Of a stretch of 64,000 nucleotides of DNA, positions 8,811-17,238 are shown one piece after another (the first letter of the stretch is position 1; every line of letters starts with the position of its first letter). Origin of the DNA: Sphingomonas sp. Leaf32 (GTDB taxonomy: Bacteria > Pseudomonadota > Alphaproteobacteria > Sphingomonadales > Sphingomonadaceae); NCBI RefSeq assembly GCF_001421765.1, contig NZ_LMLA01000001.1:533048-597047 (forward strand), given 5' to 3'. Made by a program: the position numbers and the translations under genes. The notes beneath the pieces were generated by a model. It did not search any database and had not been told where the DNA came from. It saw only the letters and a list, made by a program, of their open reading frames with translations.

Positions 8811-9187
8811 AGCCCTCTCCCCTTCAGGGGAGAGGGTTGGGAGAGGGGATGGGTCACGAGACTTTCCAACAAGCGCAACACGCCTTCCAAATTATGCATC
8901 ACGTCAGCGTTAGTGAACCGCACTACCCGATAGCCGAGCCGGGTCAAATAGGTCGTACGAGCGGCGTCATACTCAGCGGTATCGCCGTGGAGATGCCCGT
9001 CCAATTCGATCACCAGCTTCGGCACGTTGCTGGCAAAGTCGGCGATATACGGCCCGATCACCTTCTGCCGGCGAAACTTAACGCCAGCAAACCGCTCGGC
9101 GCGCAACGCCAACCACAGCTTCTGTTCGGCCGGGGTCGGGGCCTTTCGCGCCGCCTTGGCCCGCTCGATCAAACCAGCGTCGCGCAC
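8807..9187 (-). CDS. DUF559 family (Vsr-like) endonuclease-domain protein
   Basis: This 126-residue protein starts at GTG (9187). It has the DUF559 layout: APTPAEQKLWLALR near the N-terminus, then PYIADFASNVPKLVIELDGHLH, where D50, E61 and D63 and nearby K57 resemble a PD-(D/E)XK/Vsr metal-binding core, and a C-terminal LTRLGYRVVRFTNADVM segment. The last ~12 codons ([12 protein letters not shown]) are encoded by the left inverted repeat. The gene lies between trpB and trpA and has no metabolic link to either. The active-site residues look intact, so it is probably a functional nuclease; its target is unknown. Its stop overlaps the trpA TTG. Confidence 0.85.
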   Translation of the reverse strand: MRDAGLIERAKAARKAPTPAEQKLWLALRAERFAGVKFRRQKVIGPYIADFASNVPKLVIELDGHLHGDTAEYDAARTTYLTRLGYRVVRFTNADVMHNLEGVLRLLESLVTHPLSQPSPLKGRGL

Positions 9188-9229
9188 TGCCCCTCTCCCA
9201 ACCCTCTCCCCTTCAGGGGAGAGGGCTTT
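8809..9229 (-). mobile_element. Putative DUF559 mini-element with ~40-bp inverted terminal repeats
   Basis: The unit begins directly after the trpB TGA and ends at the trpA start. Read inward, both ends give AAAGCCCTCTCCCC, a 3-4 nt palindromic centre, then GGGGAGAGGG and TTGGGAGAGGGG. That is about 40 bp of inverted repeat, differing only in the loop. Each end is itself a hairpin (CCCTCTCCCC/GGGGAGAGGG). The only cargo is a DUF559 nuclease gene in the orientation of the operon. trpB and trpA are normally adjacent, so the interruption is best explained by insertion. Mobility is an inference; no transposase is present. Confidence 0.7.
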
Positions 9230-10459
9230 TCAGATTTCCACCCCCAGCGCCGACGCCACGGTGAAAATATCCTTGTCCCCCCGACCGCACAGATTCGCCA
9301 GGATCACCTGATCCGACCGCATGGTCCTGGCCCGCCGCGCCACCGTCGCGATCGCGTGCGCGGGTTCCAGCGCGGGGATGATCCCCTCGGTCCGGCACAA
9401 CAGCTGGAACGCATCCAGTGCCTCGACATCGGTCGCGCTGTCATATTCGACCCGTCCGATGTCGCGCAGCCACGCATGTTCCGGACCGATCCCCGGATAG
9501 TCCAACCCCGCCGAGATCGAATGCCCCTCGGCGATCTGCCCGTCCTCGTCCTGCAACAGATAGGTCTTGTTGCCGTGCAGGATGCCGGGGAACCCGCCCG
9601 CCAGCGACGCGGCATGGTCCTTGTCCAGCCCATGCCCCGCTGCTTCGACGCCCAGCATCGCCACGTCGGCATCGTCGAGGAACGGGTGGAACAGCCCGAT
9701 CGCGTTCGACCCGCCGCCGATCGCCGCGACCAGCAGGTCGGGCAGGCGGCCGGTCCGCTCCAGCATCTGCGCGCGCGCCTCGCGCCCGATGATGCTCTGG
9801 AAATCGCGCACCAGCTCCGGATAGGGATGCGGCCCGGCGGCGGTGCCGATGATGTAGAAGGTGTCGTGCACGTTCGCGACCCAGTCGCGCAGGCCCTCGT
9901 TCATCGCATCCGACAGCGTCGCCGCGCCCGACGTGACCGGACGCACCTCGGCCCCCAGCAGCTTCATGCGGAACACGTTCGGCTGCTGCCGTTCGACGTC
10001 CTTGGCCCCCATATAGATGACGCAGGGCAGGCCGAAGCGCGCGCAGACGGCCGCCGTCGCCACGCCATGCTGGCCCGCGCCCGTCTCGGCGATGATCCGC
10101 GTCTTGCCCATGCGGATCGCCAGCAGAATCTGCCCGATGCAGTTGTTGATCTTGTGCGCGCCGGTATGGTTCAGCTCGTCGCGCTTGAACCACACCTGCG
10201 CCCCCATGCCCGGCTCAGCCGACGCCCGCAGCGTCTCGCTCAGCCGTTCGGCATGATAGAGCGGGCTGGGCCGGCCGACATAATGGGTCATCAGGTCGTC
10301 GAACTGCGCCGCGAAGGCGGGGTCGACCTTCGCCGCCTTGTACTCGCGGTCGAGGTCGAGGATCAGCGGCATCAGCGTTTCCGCGACATAGCGGCCGCCG
10401 AAATCGCCGAAATGCCCACGCTCGTCAGGCTGGGCGCGATAGCTGTTGGGGGCGTTCAT
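9230..10459 (-). CDS. trpB: Tryptophan synthase beta chain
   Basis: This 409-residue PLP enzyme condenses indole with serine to give tryptophan, working as a TrpA2B2 complex. PLP lysine K103 lies in [10 protein letters not shown], and the glycine-rich phosphate-binding loop appears as [15 protein letters not shown]. Length is normal for TrpB. The stop codon touches the first base of the DUF559 element inserted ahead of trpA. trpF lies 40 bp upstream on the same strand. Confidence 0.97.
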   Translation of the reverse strand: MNAPNSYRAQPDERGHFGDFGGRYVAETLMPLILDLDREYKAAKVDPAFAAQFDDLMTHYVGRPSPLYHAERLSETLRASAEPGMGAQVWFKRDELNHTGAHKINNCIGQILLAIRMGKTRIIAETGAGQHGVATAAVCARFGLPCVIYMGAKDVERQQPNVFRMKLLGAEVRPVTSGAATLSDAMNEGLRDWVANVHDTFYIIGTAAGPHPYPELVRDFQSIIGREARAQMLERTGRLPDLLVAAIGGGSNAIGLFHPFLDDADVAMLGVEAAGHGLDKDHAASLAGGFPGILHGNKTYLLQDEDGQIAEGHSISAGLDYPGIGPEHAWLRDIGRVEYDSATDVEALDAFQLLCRTEGIIPALEPAHAIATVARRARTMRSDQVILANLCGRGDKDIFTVASALGVEI

Positions 10460-10499
10460 GCCCCGCCCGATACGCCGCGTGGGCGCCTATGTCTATCGA

Positions 10500-11135
10500 T
10501 CAGGCGCCGCGCACGCTTGCACAAAAGGCCAGGATGCGGCCCGCATCCTTGCTACCGGGCGCGCTTTCGACGCCGGACGACACGTCGACCAGCGGCGCGC
10601 GCGTCACCCGGATCGCCTCCGACACATTGCCCGCGTCCAGCCCGCCCGACAGCGCCCAGGGGAGCGGATGGCGAAACCCGTCGAGCAACCCCCAGTCGAA
10701 CCGCAGCCCCATCCCGCCGGGCAATGCCGCGCCCGGCGGGGTCTTGGCATCGTACAGCACCCGGTCGGCGGCCCCGGCCAGCGCCCGTGCACCGTCCAGA
10801 TCGGCGCGCGTCTTGACTGCCACCGCGCCCCAGGTCTCGCGCCCGGTCCGCGCGCGGATCGCGGCGATCCGATCCGGCGCGGTCTTGTGCAACTGCACCA
10901 CGTCCAGCCGCGCCGCCGCCACCGCCGCATCGATCAGGGCATCGTCGGGATCGACGAACACCCCGACCTTCGCGACCTGCCCCGGCACGGCCTGTGCCAG
11001 TCCCGCCGCCACGTCGAACCCGACATTGCGCGGGGAGGGGGCGAAGAACACGAACCCGACATGGCTCGCCCCCGCCGACAGCGCGGCGGACAGGGTGTCG
11101 GGCGTCGACAGGCCGCAGATCTTGATGAGCGTCAT
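10500..11135 (-). CDS. trpF: Phosphoribosylanthranilate isomerase
   Basis: This 211-residue TIM-barrel protein begins MTLIKICGLSTPDTL, the family N-terminus with the catalytic cysteine in KICGL. A second conserved block, ALSGGLDAGNVSEAI, sits near the C-terminus. It converts N-(5'-phosphoribosyl)anthranilate to CdRP in tryptophan synthesis. The frame is open further upstream, but that extension runs through a palindromic repeat (11190-11284) and is not protein-like, so the start at 11135 is chosen. It is the first gene of the trpF-trpB-trpA-accD-folC run. Confidence 0.95.
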   Translation of the reverse strand: MTLIKICGLSTPDTLSAALSAGASHVGFVFFAPSPRNVGFDVAAGLAQAVPGQVAKVGVFVDPDDALIDAAVAAARLDVVQLHKTAPDRIAAIRARTGRETWGAVAVKTRADLDGARALAGAADRVLYDAKTPPGAALPGGMGLRFDWGLLDGFRHPLPWALSGGLDAGNVSEAIRVTRAPLVDVSSGVESAPGSKDAGRILAFCASVRGA

Positions 11136-11189
11136 GGGGCGGGGCTTAGAGGGTTGCAGGGGGAATGAGAACCGCACCTTCCGCACAAT

Positions 11190-11284
11190 CGTCATTCCCG
11201 CGCAGGCGGGAATCCATAGACGCAACGTCTCGGCTCAATTCGCAGCGTCAGCGTCTATGGACTCCCGCCTGCGCGGGAGTGACG
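11190..11284. repeat. Palindromic repeat family F (CGTCATTCCCGCGCAGGCGGG type)
   Basis: An inverted repeat of about 33-bp arms lies in the gap between the GH130-like gene and trpF. The left arm starts CGTCATTCCCGCGCAGGCGG and runs to CCATAGACGC; the right arm mirrors it (GCGTCTATGG ... GGAGTGACG). A degenerate relative occurs at 50262-50310 and a short one at 27081-27120. A terminator-like or simply repetitive role is possible. Confidence 0.8.
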
Positions 11285-11289
11285 AAAGA

Positions 11290-12246
11290 TCAACTCCGCC
11301 GGATCGACGCCCGCGCCAGCCGCCGGTCCTCCAGCGAATAATACAGCCAGATCGCCCCCTCAACGACCACCACCGACGCGGCGAACGCGATGTCCGTCGC
11401 GCTGCGGTCGTCGACCGGCGGCGGCGTCACCAGCGGCTGGATGCCGCGCGCCACGACGCGGGTGTAATCGGCGTCGAACGCCACCCACCCGATCCGCCAC
11501 CGCGCATCGCGCGTTGCGCCGTTGTAGAACATGACCGGCCTTGTCGGATCGTCGGTCAGCAGCGGCCCGGTAGACAGATGCCAATCGTCCCAGCTGTCCG
11601 TGCGCGGGGTGAACGGCGTCGGCTGCTCGTCCCACGGCCCGGCCACGTCGTTCCCGACCGCCAGCCCGATGCGCGAGGCTTCGTCGGCGGCATATTCGTA
11701 GAACAGCCGCCAGCCGCCATCGGGCGTGCGATCGACCGTAGCCTCCTTGGTATTCCCCTCCGACTTGGACGACGCCAGCGCCACCCCGCTCTTGGTCAGC
11801 GCGTCCAGCGTCGGTCCGGTGGCATAGGACAGCTCGCCATGCGAATGATCCGACAGCACGCCCGAATAATAGACGACATAGCCCGCATCGGTGCGCACGA
11901 CCGTCGGGTCCTCCACGCCGCCCGCATCATGGTCGCCCGGCCCCGGCACGATCGACGGCTGGTCCAGCATCCGGAAATGCCGCCCGTCGTCGCTCCACCC
12001 GGTCCAGATCACGCCGGTATCGGTCAGTGGCTGCCCCGGCGGCACGACCGCGCGCACCATCATCGCATAGCGCCCGTCCGACTCGCGCCAGACGAACGGA
12101 CTCATCAGGTCGCGGGCCATCAGCGCGGGCGGCCCCTCGATCGTGACGTCCTCGATAGCCTTCACGTTGAAGTCGAGCGCGATCGGGCTGTCCGCCACCG
12201 CTTCCTTGCGATGCGGGTCGGCGACGGGCGATTGCGGGTCCGTCAT
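11290..12246 (-). CDS. GH130-like glycoside phosphorylase / hydrolase family protein
   Basis: This 318-residue protein has five-bladed beta-propeller-like sequence: MSPFVWRESDGRYAMMVRAV, GGVEDPTVVRTDAGYVVYYSG (the ED(P) hallmark of GH130/COG2152), DGGWRLFYEYAADEASRIGLA and PVMFYNGATRDARWRIGWVAF. GH130 enzymes phosphorolyse beta-mannosides such as Man-beta-1,4-GlcNAc, but related propellers have other specificities, so the substrate is open. There is no signal peptide, so it is probably cytoplasmic. Its ATG overlaps the stop of the upstream SDR gene (ATGA). A link with the mannosidase locus 40 kb away is possible but no shared operator was found. Confidence 0.7.
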   Translation of the reverse strand: MTDPQSPVADPHRKEAVADSPIALDFNVKAIEDVTIEGPPALMARDLMSPFVWRESDGRYAMMVRAVVPPGQPLTDTGVIWTGWSDDGRHFRMLDQPSIVPGPGDHDAGGVEDPTVVRTDAGYVVYYSGVLSDHSHGELSYATGPTLDALTKSGVALASSKSEGNTKEATVDRTPDGGWRLFYEYAADEASRIGLAVGNDVAGPWDEQPTPFTPRTDSWDDWHLSTGPLLTDDPTRPVMFYNGATRDARWRIGWVAFDADYTRVVARGIQPLVTPPPVDDRSATDIAFAASVVVVEGAIWLYYSLEDRRLARASIRRS

Positions 12247-13010
12247 GCGCCCAGCGCCTGCATCAGCGACAGCCCGCCATCGATCACGATCCGCGCGCCG
12301 GTGATATAGCGCGCCTTGTCCGACGCGAGGAACACCGCCAGGTCGGCGACCTCCGCCGCCTCGCCCGCCCGGCCGAGCGGAATGTTGCGCTCCAGCGTCG
12401 CGCGATAGGTCGCATCGGCGCTCGCCTTGGCGTTCATTGGCGTCAGGATCATGCCCGGCTCGATCGCGTTCACCCGGATGCGGCGCGGCGCTTCCTCGAT
12501 CGCCAGCGTCTCGACCAGATTGGAGAGGCCGCCCTTGGCCGCGCAATAGTCCGCGCCGCCGGCGCGCACCGCATAGGCGTGGATCGACGAGATATGCAGG
12601 ATCGCCGCATCGGCCGGTTCCATCCCGCGCCCGGTCAGGAACCGGCGCGAGGTTAGGAACGCGCCGGTCAGGTCGGTGTCGATCAGCCGCCGCCACTGTT
12701 CCAGCGTCATGTCGCGCACCGTCACGCCCGACATGTTCAGCCCGGCGGAATTGACCAGTACCGCGACCGGACCCCATGCCCGCTCGACCGCGACAAAGGC
12801 GGCGTCGACCGACGCTTCGTCGGCGACATCGGCCTGCACCGTCATCGCCTCGCCCCCGGCCCGCCGCACCGCATCGGCGCTGGCATCGGCGGCCTGGGTG
12901 TCCGAATGATAGCCGATCGCCACCCGGTCGCCGAGCGCCCCGAACGCCGCCGCACATGCCGCGCCGATGCCCGATTCCCCGCCGGTCACGAAGATTGCTC
13001 GCCTGTCCAT
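12243..13010 (-). CDS. SDR-family NAD(P)-dependent oxidoreductase
   Basis: This 255-residue classical short-chain dehydrogenase has the cofactor motif TGGESGIG near the N-terminus, an NSAG-type motif (VLVNSAGLNMSG), catalytic Ser in HISSIH, and YCAAKGG with catalytic Tyr and Lys. The frame is open ten codons further upstream, but the ATG at 13010 has a strong GGAGG six bases before it and is preferred. It is translationally coupled to the GH130-like gene (ATGA), suggesting a sugar or polyol substrate. Substrate cannot be told from sequence. Confidence 0.88.
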   Translation of the reverse strand: MDRRAIFVTGGESGIGAACAAAFGALGDRVAIGYHSDTQAADASADAVRRAGGEAMTVQADVADEASVDAAFVAVERAWGPVAVLVNSAGLNMSGVTVRDMTLEQWRRLIDTDLTGAFLTSRRFLTGRGMEPADAAILHISSIHAYAVRAGGADYCAAKGGLSNLVETLAIEEAPRRIRVNAIEPGMILTPMNAKASADATYRATLERNIPLGRAGEAAEVADLAVFLASDKARYITGARIVIDGGLSLMQALGA

Positions 13011-13290
13011 TCGTCCCTCCACCGATGTTGTTTCGAGCAACGTCGGGCAGGGGCGTTGGTTCAGGGGCGGAACGTCTTTCCTACAAAGGGAGGAAGGGGC
13101 AGGGTGGCCGGGATCGTCGCGTGACCGGGCGATGGGTTCTTTGACGGGGGCGGAACAGGGGCGGTACGGCGTGCGCGCGAAAACGTTGCGAGTGTGAACT
13201 TCGTGAACTTTGGATCGGCGCTGTAAGATATACGCAATAATTACAAATACTTAGGATTATTGAATTGGCCGCCAACCAAACCCGCTCGTG

Positions 13291-13383
13291 CTGAGTAGAG
13301 ACTGAGCTTGTCGAAGGCGCGTATCGAAGCACCTTCGCCGATCCTTCGATACGCCGCTTCGACTTCGCTCAGCGGCTACTCAG
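13291..13383. repeat. Palindromic element in the SDR-pyrF gap (family G), with further hairpins
   Basis: The 512-bp gap 13011-13522 has no credible gene. An AT-rich patch (about 13196-13275) is a candidate promoter region for the SDR operon. From 13291 to 13383 there is an inverted repeat with outer arms CTGAGTAG/CTACTCAG and inner arms around CTGAGCTTGTCGAAGG and CTTCGACTTCGCTCAG. Two more stem-loops follow: GCGGGCAAAGCCCGC at 13423-13437 and GGTCGAG-CTTCG-CTCGACC at 13490-13508, just past the pyrF stop. Confidence 0.7.
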
Positions 13384-13522
13384 GATGACGGGTTATTCCT
13401 GTCCCAGGCACAGAGGCCCGCCGCGGGCAAAGCCCGCGTCGTCGGACGGCGCTGCTCGCTCCGCCGGCCGGACGCGCCTCGTGCGGCTTGGTCGAGCTTC
13501 GCTCGACCTTGCCCGGCGCGTC

Positions 13523-14200
13523 CTACAGCGTCGCCTCGATCGCTCGTGCCGCCTGATCCGGGTCCTCCGCCTGCGTGATCGGCCGCCCGATCACCAGCAC
13601 CGACGCGCCGGCATCCAGTGCGGCGCGCGGGGTCACCACCCGCTTCTGGTCGCCGACCGGCCCGTCCGCCGGCCGGACGCCGGGCACCACGAAGAACCCC
13701 TGCGGCCATGCCTTTTTGGCGGCGGCGACCTCGGCCCCCGAACACACCACGCCGTCGATCCCGGCGCTCCTGGCCAGTTCGGTCAGCCGCACGACCTGCT
13801 CGTGCGGATCGGGCGACAGGCCGATCGACGACAGGTCGTGCGCGTCGAGGCTGGTCAGCATCGTGACCGCGACCACCTTCGTGCCCGCCGGCGCCGCCGC
13901 CTTCGCATCCTCCAGCATCGCCCGGCCCCCGGCGGCATGGACGGTCAGGATCGCCGGGTTCATCGGCCCCAGCGCCTGGATCGCCTTCGCCACCGTATTG
14001 GGGATGTCGTGGAACTTCAGGTCGAGGAAGATTGGGAGGCCCAGTTCCGCCATCGTCCGTACCCCAGCCCGGCCATTGGCCATGAAGAATTCGAGGCCGA
14101 GCTTCAGCCCGCCGACATGCCCGCGCACCTGCTGCGCCAGCGTCTTCGCCCGGTCGAGGTCGGGCGTATCGAGCGCGACATAGATGGGCGAGCGGCTCAC
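13523..14200 (-). CDS. pyrF: Orotidine 5'-phosphate decarboxylase
   Basis: This 225-residue protein makes UMP from OMP. The catalytic D-x-K-x-x-D is present in LDLKFHDIPNTV (D60, K62, D65), and the phosphate-binding end reads VIGRPITQAEDPDQAA. The start is a GTG at 14200 with GGAGG seven bases upstream. The longer open frame before it overlaps the lapA-like gene and is not protein-like. The GTG overlaps the upstream TGA by four bases (GTGA). Confidence 0.95.
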   Translation of the reverse strand: MSRSPIYVALDTPDLDRAKTLAQQVRGHVGGLKLGLEFFMANGRAGVRTMAELGLPIFLDLKFHDIPNTVAKAIQALGPMNPAILTVHAAGGRAMLEDAKAAAPAGTKVVAVTMLTSLDAHDLSSIGLSPDPHEQVVRLTELARSAGIDGVVCSGAEVAAAKKAWPQGFFVVPGVRPADGPVGDQKRVVTPRAALDAGASVLVIGRPITQAEDPDQAARAIEATL

Positions 14201-14517
14201 AGTACACCTCCCGACGTCACTTGCGCGGGGATCGGGGCGGGGTCGGCCGGGACCGATACGGGGTCGACGCGGTGCAGGTCGGCCAGCGTCCGGTCGGTCG
14301 CCGCGATCCGCTGTCGCAGCCGCCACCGCGTCAGGTGCAGCGCGACGAAGGTCGGCAGGAACCCGGCGAGGAACGTCACGACCAGCAGCAGCGGCAGGTT
14401 CACATCGGCGTAGAGCGAACCCCACAGCTTCAACGGGACCATCGTCATATTGTTGAGCGCAAAGGCGACCATGACCCCGACCAGCAAGGCCCAGAAGAGG
14501 GTTTTCAGGAACTGCAT
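14197..14517 (-). CDS. LapA-family (DUF1049) small membrane protein
   Basis: This 106-residue protein has two hydrophobic helices (TLFWALLVGVMVAFALNN and LPLLLVVTFLAGFLPTFVAL) separated by NMTMVPLKLWGSLYADV, followed by a basic segment (LTRWRLRQRI). The arrangement matches LapA/DUF1049 proteins, which in enterobacteria take part in lipopolysaccharide assembly with LapB. In alphaproteobacteria the gene often sits directly before pyrF, as here, with a four-base overlap. Membrane location is clear; the precise role is not. Confidence 0.82.
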   Translation of the reverse strand: MQFLKTLFWALLVGVMVAFALNNMTMVPLKLWGSLYADVNLPLLLVVTFLAGFLPTFVALHLTRWRLRQRIAATDRTLADLHRVDPVSVPADPAPIPAQVTSGGVL

Positions 14518-14597
14518 GGATGTGCGCCTTCGTCGTTATGCTCGCTTGGGCTCATCCTTACGCCGGTCGGCGGGCAGAATCCAATAGCGCCATTGGA

Positions 14598-14711
14598 ACC
14601 TCCCCTCCCTGACAAGGGAGGGGCCGGGGGTGGGTAGGCTTGCGAGGGAACGCTACCTCCAACAACAGCCGGACCCACCCCCCAAACCTCTCCCTTGTCA
14701 GGGAGGGGAGT
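14598..14711. repeat. Palindromic repeat family D
   Basis: The left end is CCTCCCCTCCCTGACAAGGG followed by AGGGGCCGGGGGTGGGT; the right end is ACCCACCCCCCAAACC then TCTCCCTTGTCAGGGAGGGG. Arms of about 40 bp are inverted around a middle of 35 bp. Each end is itself a hairpin with a TGACA-type centre, the same design as families A and C. It lies in the gene-free gap 14518-14943 next to a family E copy. Confidence 0.8.
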
Positions 14712-14725
14712 GGACTCGCCCGGCC

Positions 14726-14895
14726 AGGACCGATCGACCTTCAGCTTCTACTGACGTCGTTCCTGATCGCCGCCTCAAGCCTCTCCGTCACCCCGGACTT
14801 GTTCCGGGGTCCACGGCGCGGCAATCGGTGCGTTTTGAGCCTCTATCGACCGCGATTGCGGCTCGGTGGACCCCGGAACAAGTCCGGGGTGACGA
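14726..14895. repeat. Dispersed 170-bp repeat family E, copy 1
   Basis: A 170-bp segment from AGGACCGATCGAC to GGGGTGACGA recurs with high identity at 26884-27054. Its right two thirds form an inverted repeat (GTCACCCCGGACTTGTTCCG ... CGGAACAAGTCCGGGGTGAC). The first 60 bp are a conserved non-palindromic lead-in (CTGATCGCCGCCTC). It sits downstream of the large patatin gene. Confidence 0.85.
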
Positions 14896-14943
14896 AATAG
14901 GACGAAATAGAATCTGAATGGCGATCCTACCCAGGCCGCCGGC

Positions 14944-17238
14944 TCAGCCGATCTGGGCGCGCAGTTCGTCGAACAGCGGCTGGATCATGGTCAGCCGCGG
15001 CTGTTCCTCGTCGAGGATGGCGAGGAACGCGGCGCGCTTGTGGCGCGTGATCCAGCCGGGCGGCAGACGGACCTCGCCCGGCAGCGTCGACAGCGCGATG
15101 TCGATCATGCGCTCCGCCCCGTGCAGGCGGCCCCACAGATAGTCGTTCTCCCGGTACGACCGGCTGAAGAACGCCCCGAAATTGTTGAAACGGATGCCCT
15201 TCAACGTCGCCTCTGCCCCGCCCGCCCGGATCGATGGGGCATCGTCGGGCGCGATCCGGTCGACCCGTACGGGATCGAACTCGTCCAGCCCTTCGCCGCC
15301 CAGCAGCGGCAGGGTCGCGATGTCGAAGAACGGGAAGCCGAGATAGGCGAGCAGCACCGGCCGGCGAATGTCGCGCGGCGCCGCCGAAAGTGCGGCAGAC
15401 AGCTGCGCCTCCGCCTGCGCATCGAGAGTCGTCAGATCCATCGCCGCCGCCATCGCCGCCAGCAGCTCGGCCGGGTCGGCGCGCTTGTCGGCCACCAGCG
15501 CCCGAACGGCGGCGAAATGATCGGCATGTTCGCACGCCAGGTACGGCGTCAGGCTGGCGAAGATCGCCTCGCGCACCGCGGCCAGCGCCGCCGCATCCTG
15601 TTCCGGCTCCATCGCCGATACGGTACGGACCAGCAGCCGCAGCCGCCGGATGCGAAAGGCGAGGTCATGGGCGCGCAGGAAGTCGATCGCCGCCGCCGAC
15701 GCGCCGTCGCCGTCGAACCGGTCCGCGCCGCGCTCCACGACGATGCAGTGGAACGCCGCGCGCAATCGCCGCCGGTCGGGGGCGGGGTCGTCGGCCAACG
15801 TCGCGACCCGCTCGGCCAGCCGGTCGAGCACCTGATCGATCTTCAGCAGCCCATAGGCGGCATGGCCATAGCCGGCGCGCTTGGCCGCCTGCACCTGCGC
15901 CCGCTGCCGCCATCCCGCCAGGCGCGCGGGCGTCGGCCAGTCGAGGAACAGGGTATAGCCGAACAGTTGCTCGACCTCCGCCTCGACGCCGCCGCGCAGC
16001 TTCTCGACAATGGCCAGCATCCGCTCGATCCGCTCCGACCGGCGTTGGATCGCGTCCAGATTGTCGCGGATCGGCTGTTTGCGCGGTAGTTCGGACAGCG
16101 CACCCAGGATCGTCTGGAAGAAGGTCGGCGGCCCCTTCGTCTCGGTGCCGATCCCGAACTTGTGGTTGGGCGCGGGGTCGAGATAGACGAAGCGCCGGTC
16201 GATCTGCCGCCGGGCCGGGCGTTCGCGCAGCGCGTCGATCGCCGGGCGGAACGGCGCGTTGGCCAGCACCGACCCGTCGATCAGCGCCGCCTGCTCGACC
16301 ATCCCCACCGCCGCCTGTCGCGGCAGCACCCGGCGCAAGAAGGCGTCGCGCCCCGGCCACTCGGTTCCCCGATCCTTCAGCGCAGCATCCAGTTCGCCGA
16401 CGCGGAACGGCGGAAAGGCGCCCGGAAAGCTCGACGTCGCGCGCGCCGCGAACACCAGTTCCGCTGGATCGGCCAGCGGCCCGTCGCCATGATCGGAAAA
16501 GCCGATGACGATGCGATGCTCGGTCTCGACCACTTCCCTGGGCGAATTGAGCCGCAGCAGTTCGGGATGGCCGGCAAAGTCGGTGACGGTGACGAACAGG
16601 TCGAGCGGCTGGCCCGGCGGCAGCAGCCGGGGACCGACCGGTCCCGCCGCCATCGCCTCGAACGCATCCAGCAGCATGTCGACCATCGCCCGCCCGCCAA
16701 AGGGCGGCTCGAACCAGCGCGCTCGGACGAACCGGTCGAGCTTGGCGCGCAGTTCGTCGCGCGCGGCGATGTCGACGCTCGATACGTCCTCGCCTTCACG
16801 GCCCAGCGCCATCCACGCGATCGGCCGCGCCCATGGCCGCGACAGCGCGCTGGCGGGTGCCTGGGCCGGGTCGATCAGCGCCTCGATGTCCGCGCCTTCC
16901 AGCCACAGCTCGGTCAGCGGGTCGAGCGACTGGCCGGTCGCGACCGCATGGGCCAGGAACACGCCGTTGATGCCGCCCGCGCTCGCCCCGGCGACGATGT
17001 CGACCAGCACGCGAAGCCGGATGCCGCTGAGGTCCGCCAGTTCATGCAGCATCGTCCGGTACATGCCGGCGCTTCCGGTCAGGGCCTCGCCATCGTCCTG
17101 CATCGCCCGGCTGGCGCGGGCAATATGCCACACTTCCTTGACCAGCCCGTGCATATACACCGCCAGGCTGATCCCGCCGTAGCAGACCAAAGCCAAGCGC
17201 AATTCACGGTCGTGCAGCGGGGGCGGGGTGTCGCTCAT
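14944..17238 (-). CDS. Large patatin-like phospholipase family protein
   Basis: This 764-residue protein has an N-terminal patatin domain. The nucleophile is S86 in VAGASAGGINGVF (GxSxG), the oxyanion region is LVCYGGISLAVYMHGLVKE, and the catalytic Asp lies in LIDGSVLANAPF. The remaining 450 residues are helical and unassigned. Such sphingomonad proteins are predicted lipid acyl hydrolases; the substrate is unknown. No signal peptide is seen. The ATG overlaps the TGA of the upstream exonuclease-family gene (ATGA). A much longer open frame upstream is only antisense-like sequence. Confidence 0.85.
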   Translation of the reverse strand: MSDTPPPLHDRELRLALVCYGGISLAVYMHGLVKEVWHIARASRAMQDDGEALTGSAGMYRTMLHELADLSGIRLRVLVDIVAGASAGGINGVFLAHAVATGQSLDPLTELWLEGADIEALIDPAQAPASALSRPWARPIAWMALGREGEDVSSVDIAARDELRAKLDRFVRARWFEPPFGGRAMVDMLLDAFEAMAAGPVGPRLLPPGQPLDLFVTVTDFAGHPELLRLNSPREVVETEHRIVIGFSDHGDGPLADPAELVFAARATSSFPGAFPPFRVGELDAALKDRGTEWPGRDAFLRRVLPRQAAVGMVEQAALIDGSVLANAPFRPAIDALRERPARRQIDRRFVYLDPAPNHKFGIGTETKGPPTFFQTILGALSELPRKQPIRDNLDAIQRRSERIERMLAIVEKLRGGVEAEVEQLFGYTLFLDWPTPARLAGWRQRAQVQAAKRAGYGHAAYGLLKIDQVLDRLAERVATLADDPAPDRRRLRAAFHCIVVERGADRFDGDGASAAAIDFLRAHDLAFRIRRLRLLVRTVSAMEPEQDAAALAAVREAIFASLTPYLACEHADHFAAVRALVADKRADPAELLAAMAAAMDLTTLDAQAEAQLSAALSAAPRDIRRPVLLAYLGFPFFDIATLPLLGGEGLDEFDPVRVDRIAPDDAPSIRAGGAEATLKGIRFNNFGAFFSRSYRENDYLWGRLHGAERMIDIALSTLPGEVRLPPGWITRHKRAAFLAILDEEQPRLTMIQPLFDELRAQIG

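Noticed and set aside
13081..13332. An 83-codon minus-strand frame in the SDR-pyrF gap
   Set aside because: No ribosome site, no family resemblance, and it crosses a palindromic repeat.
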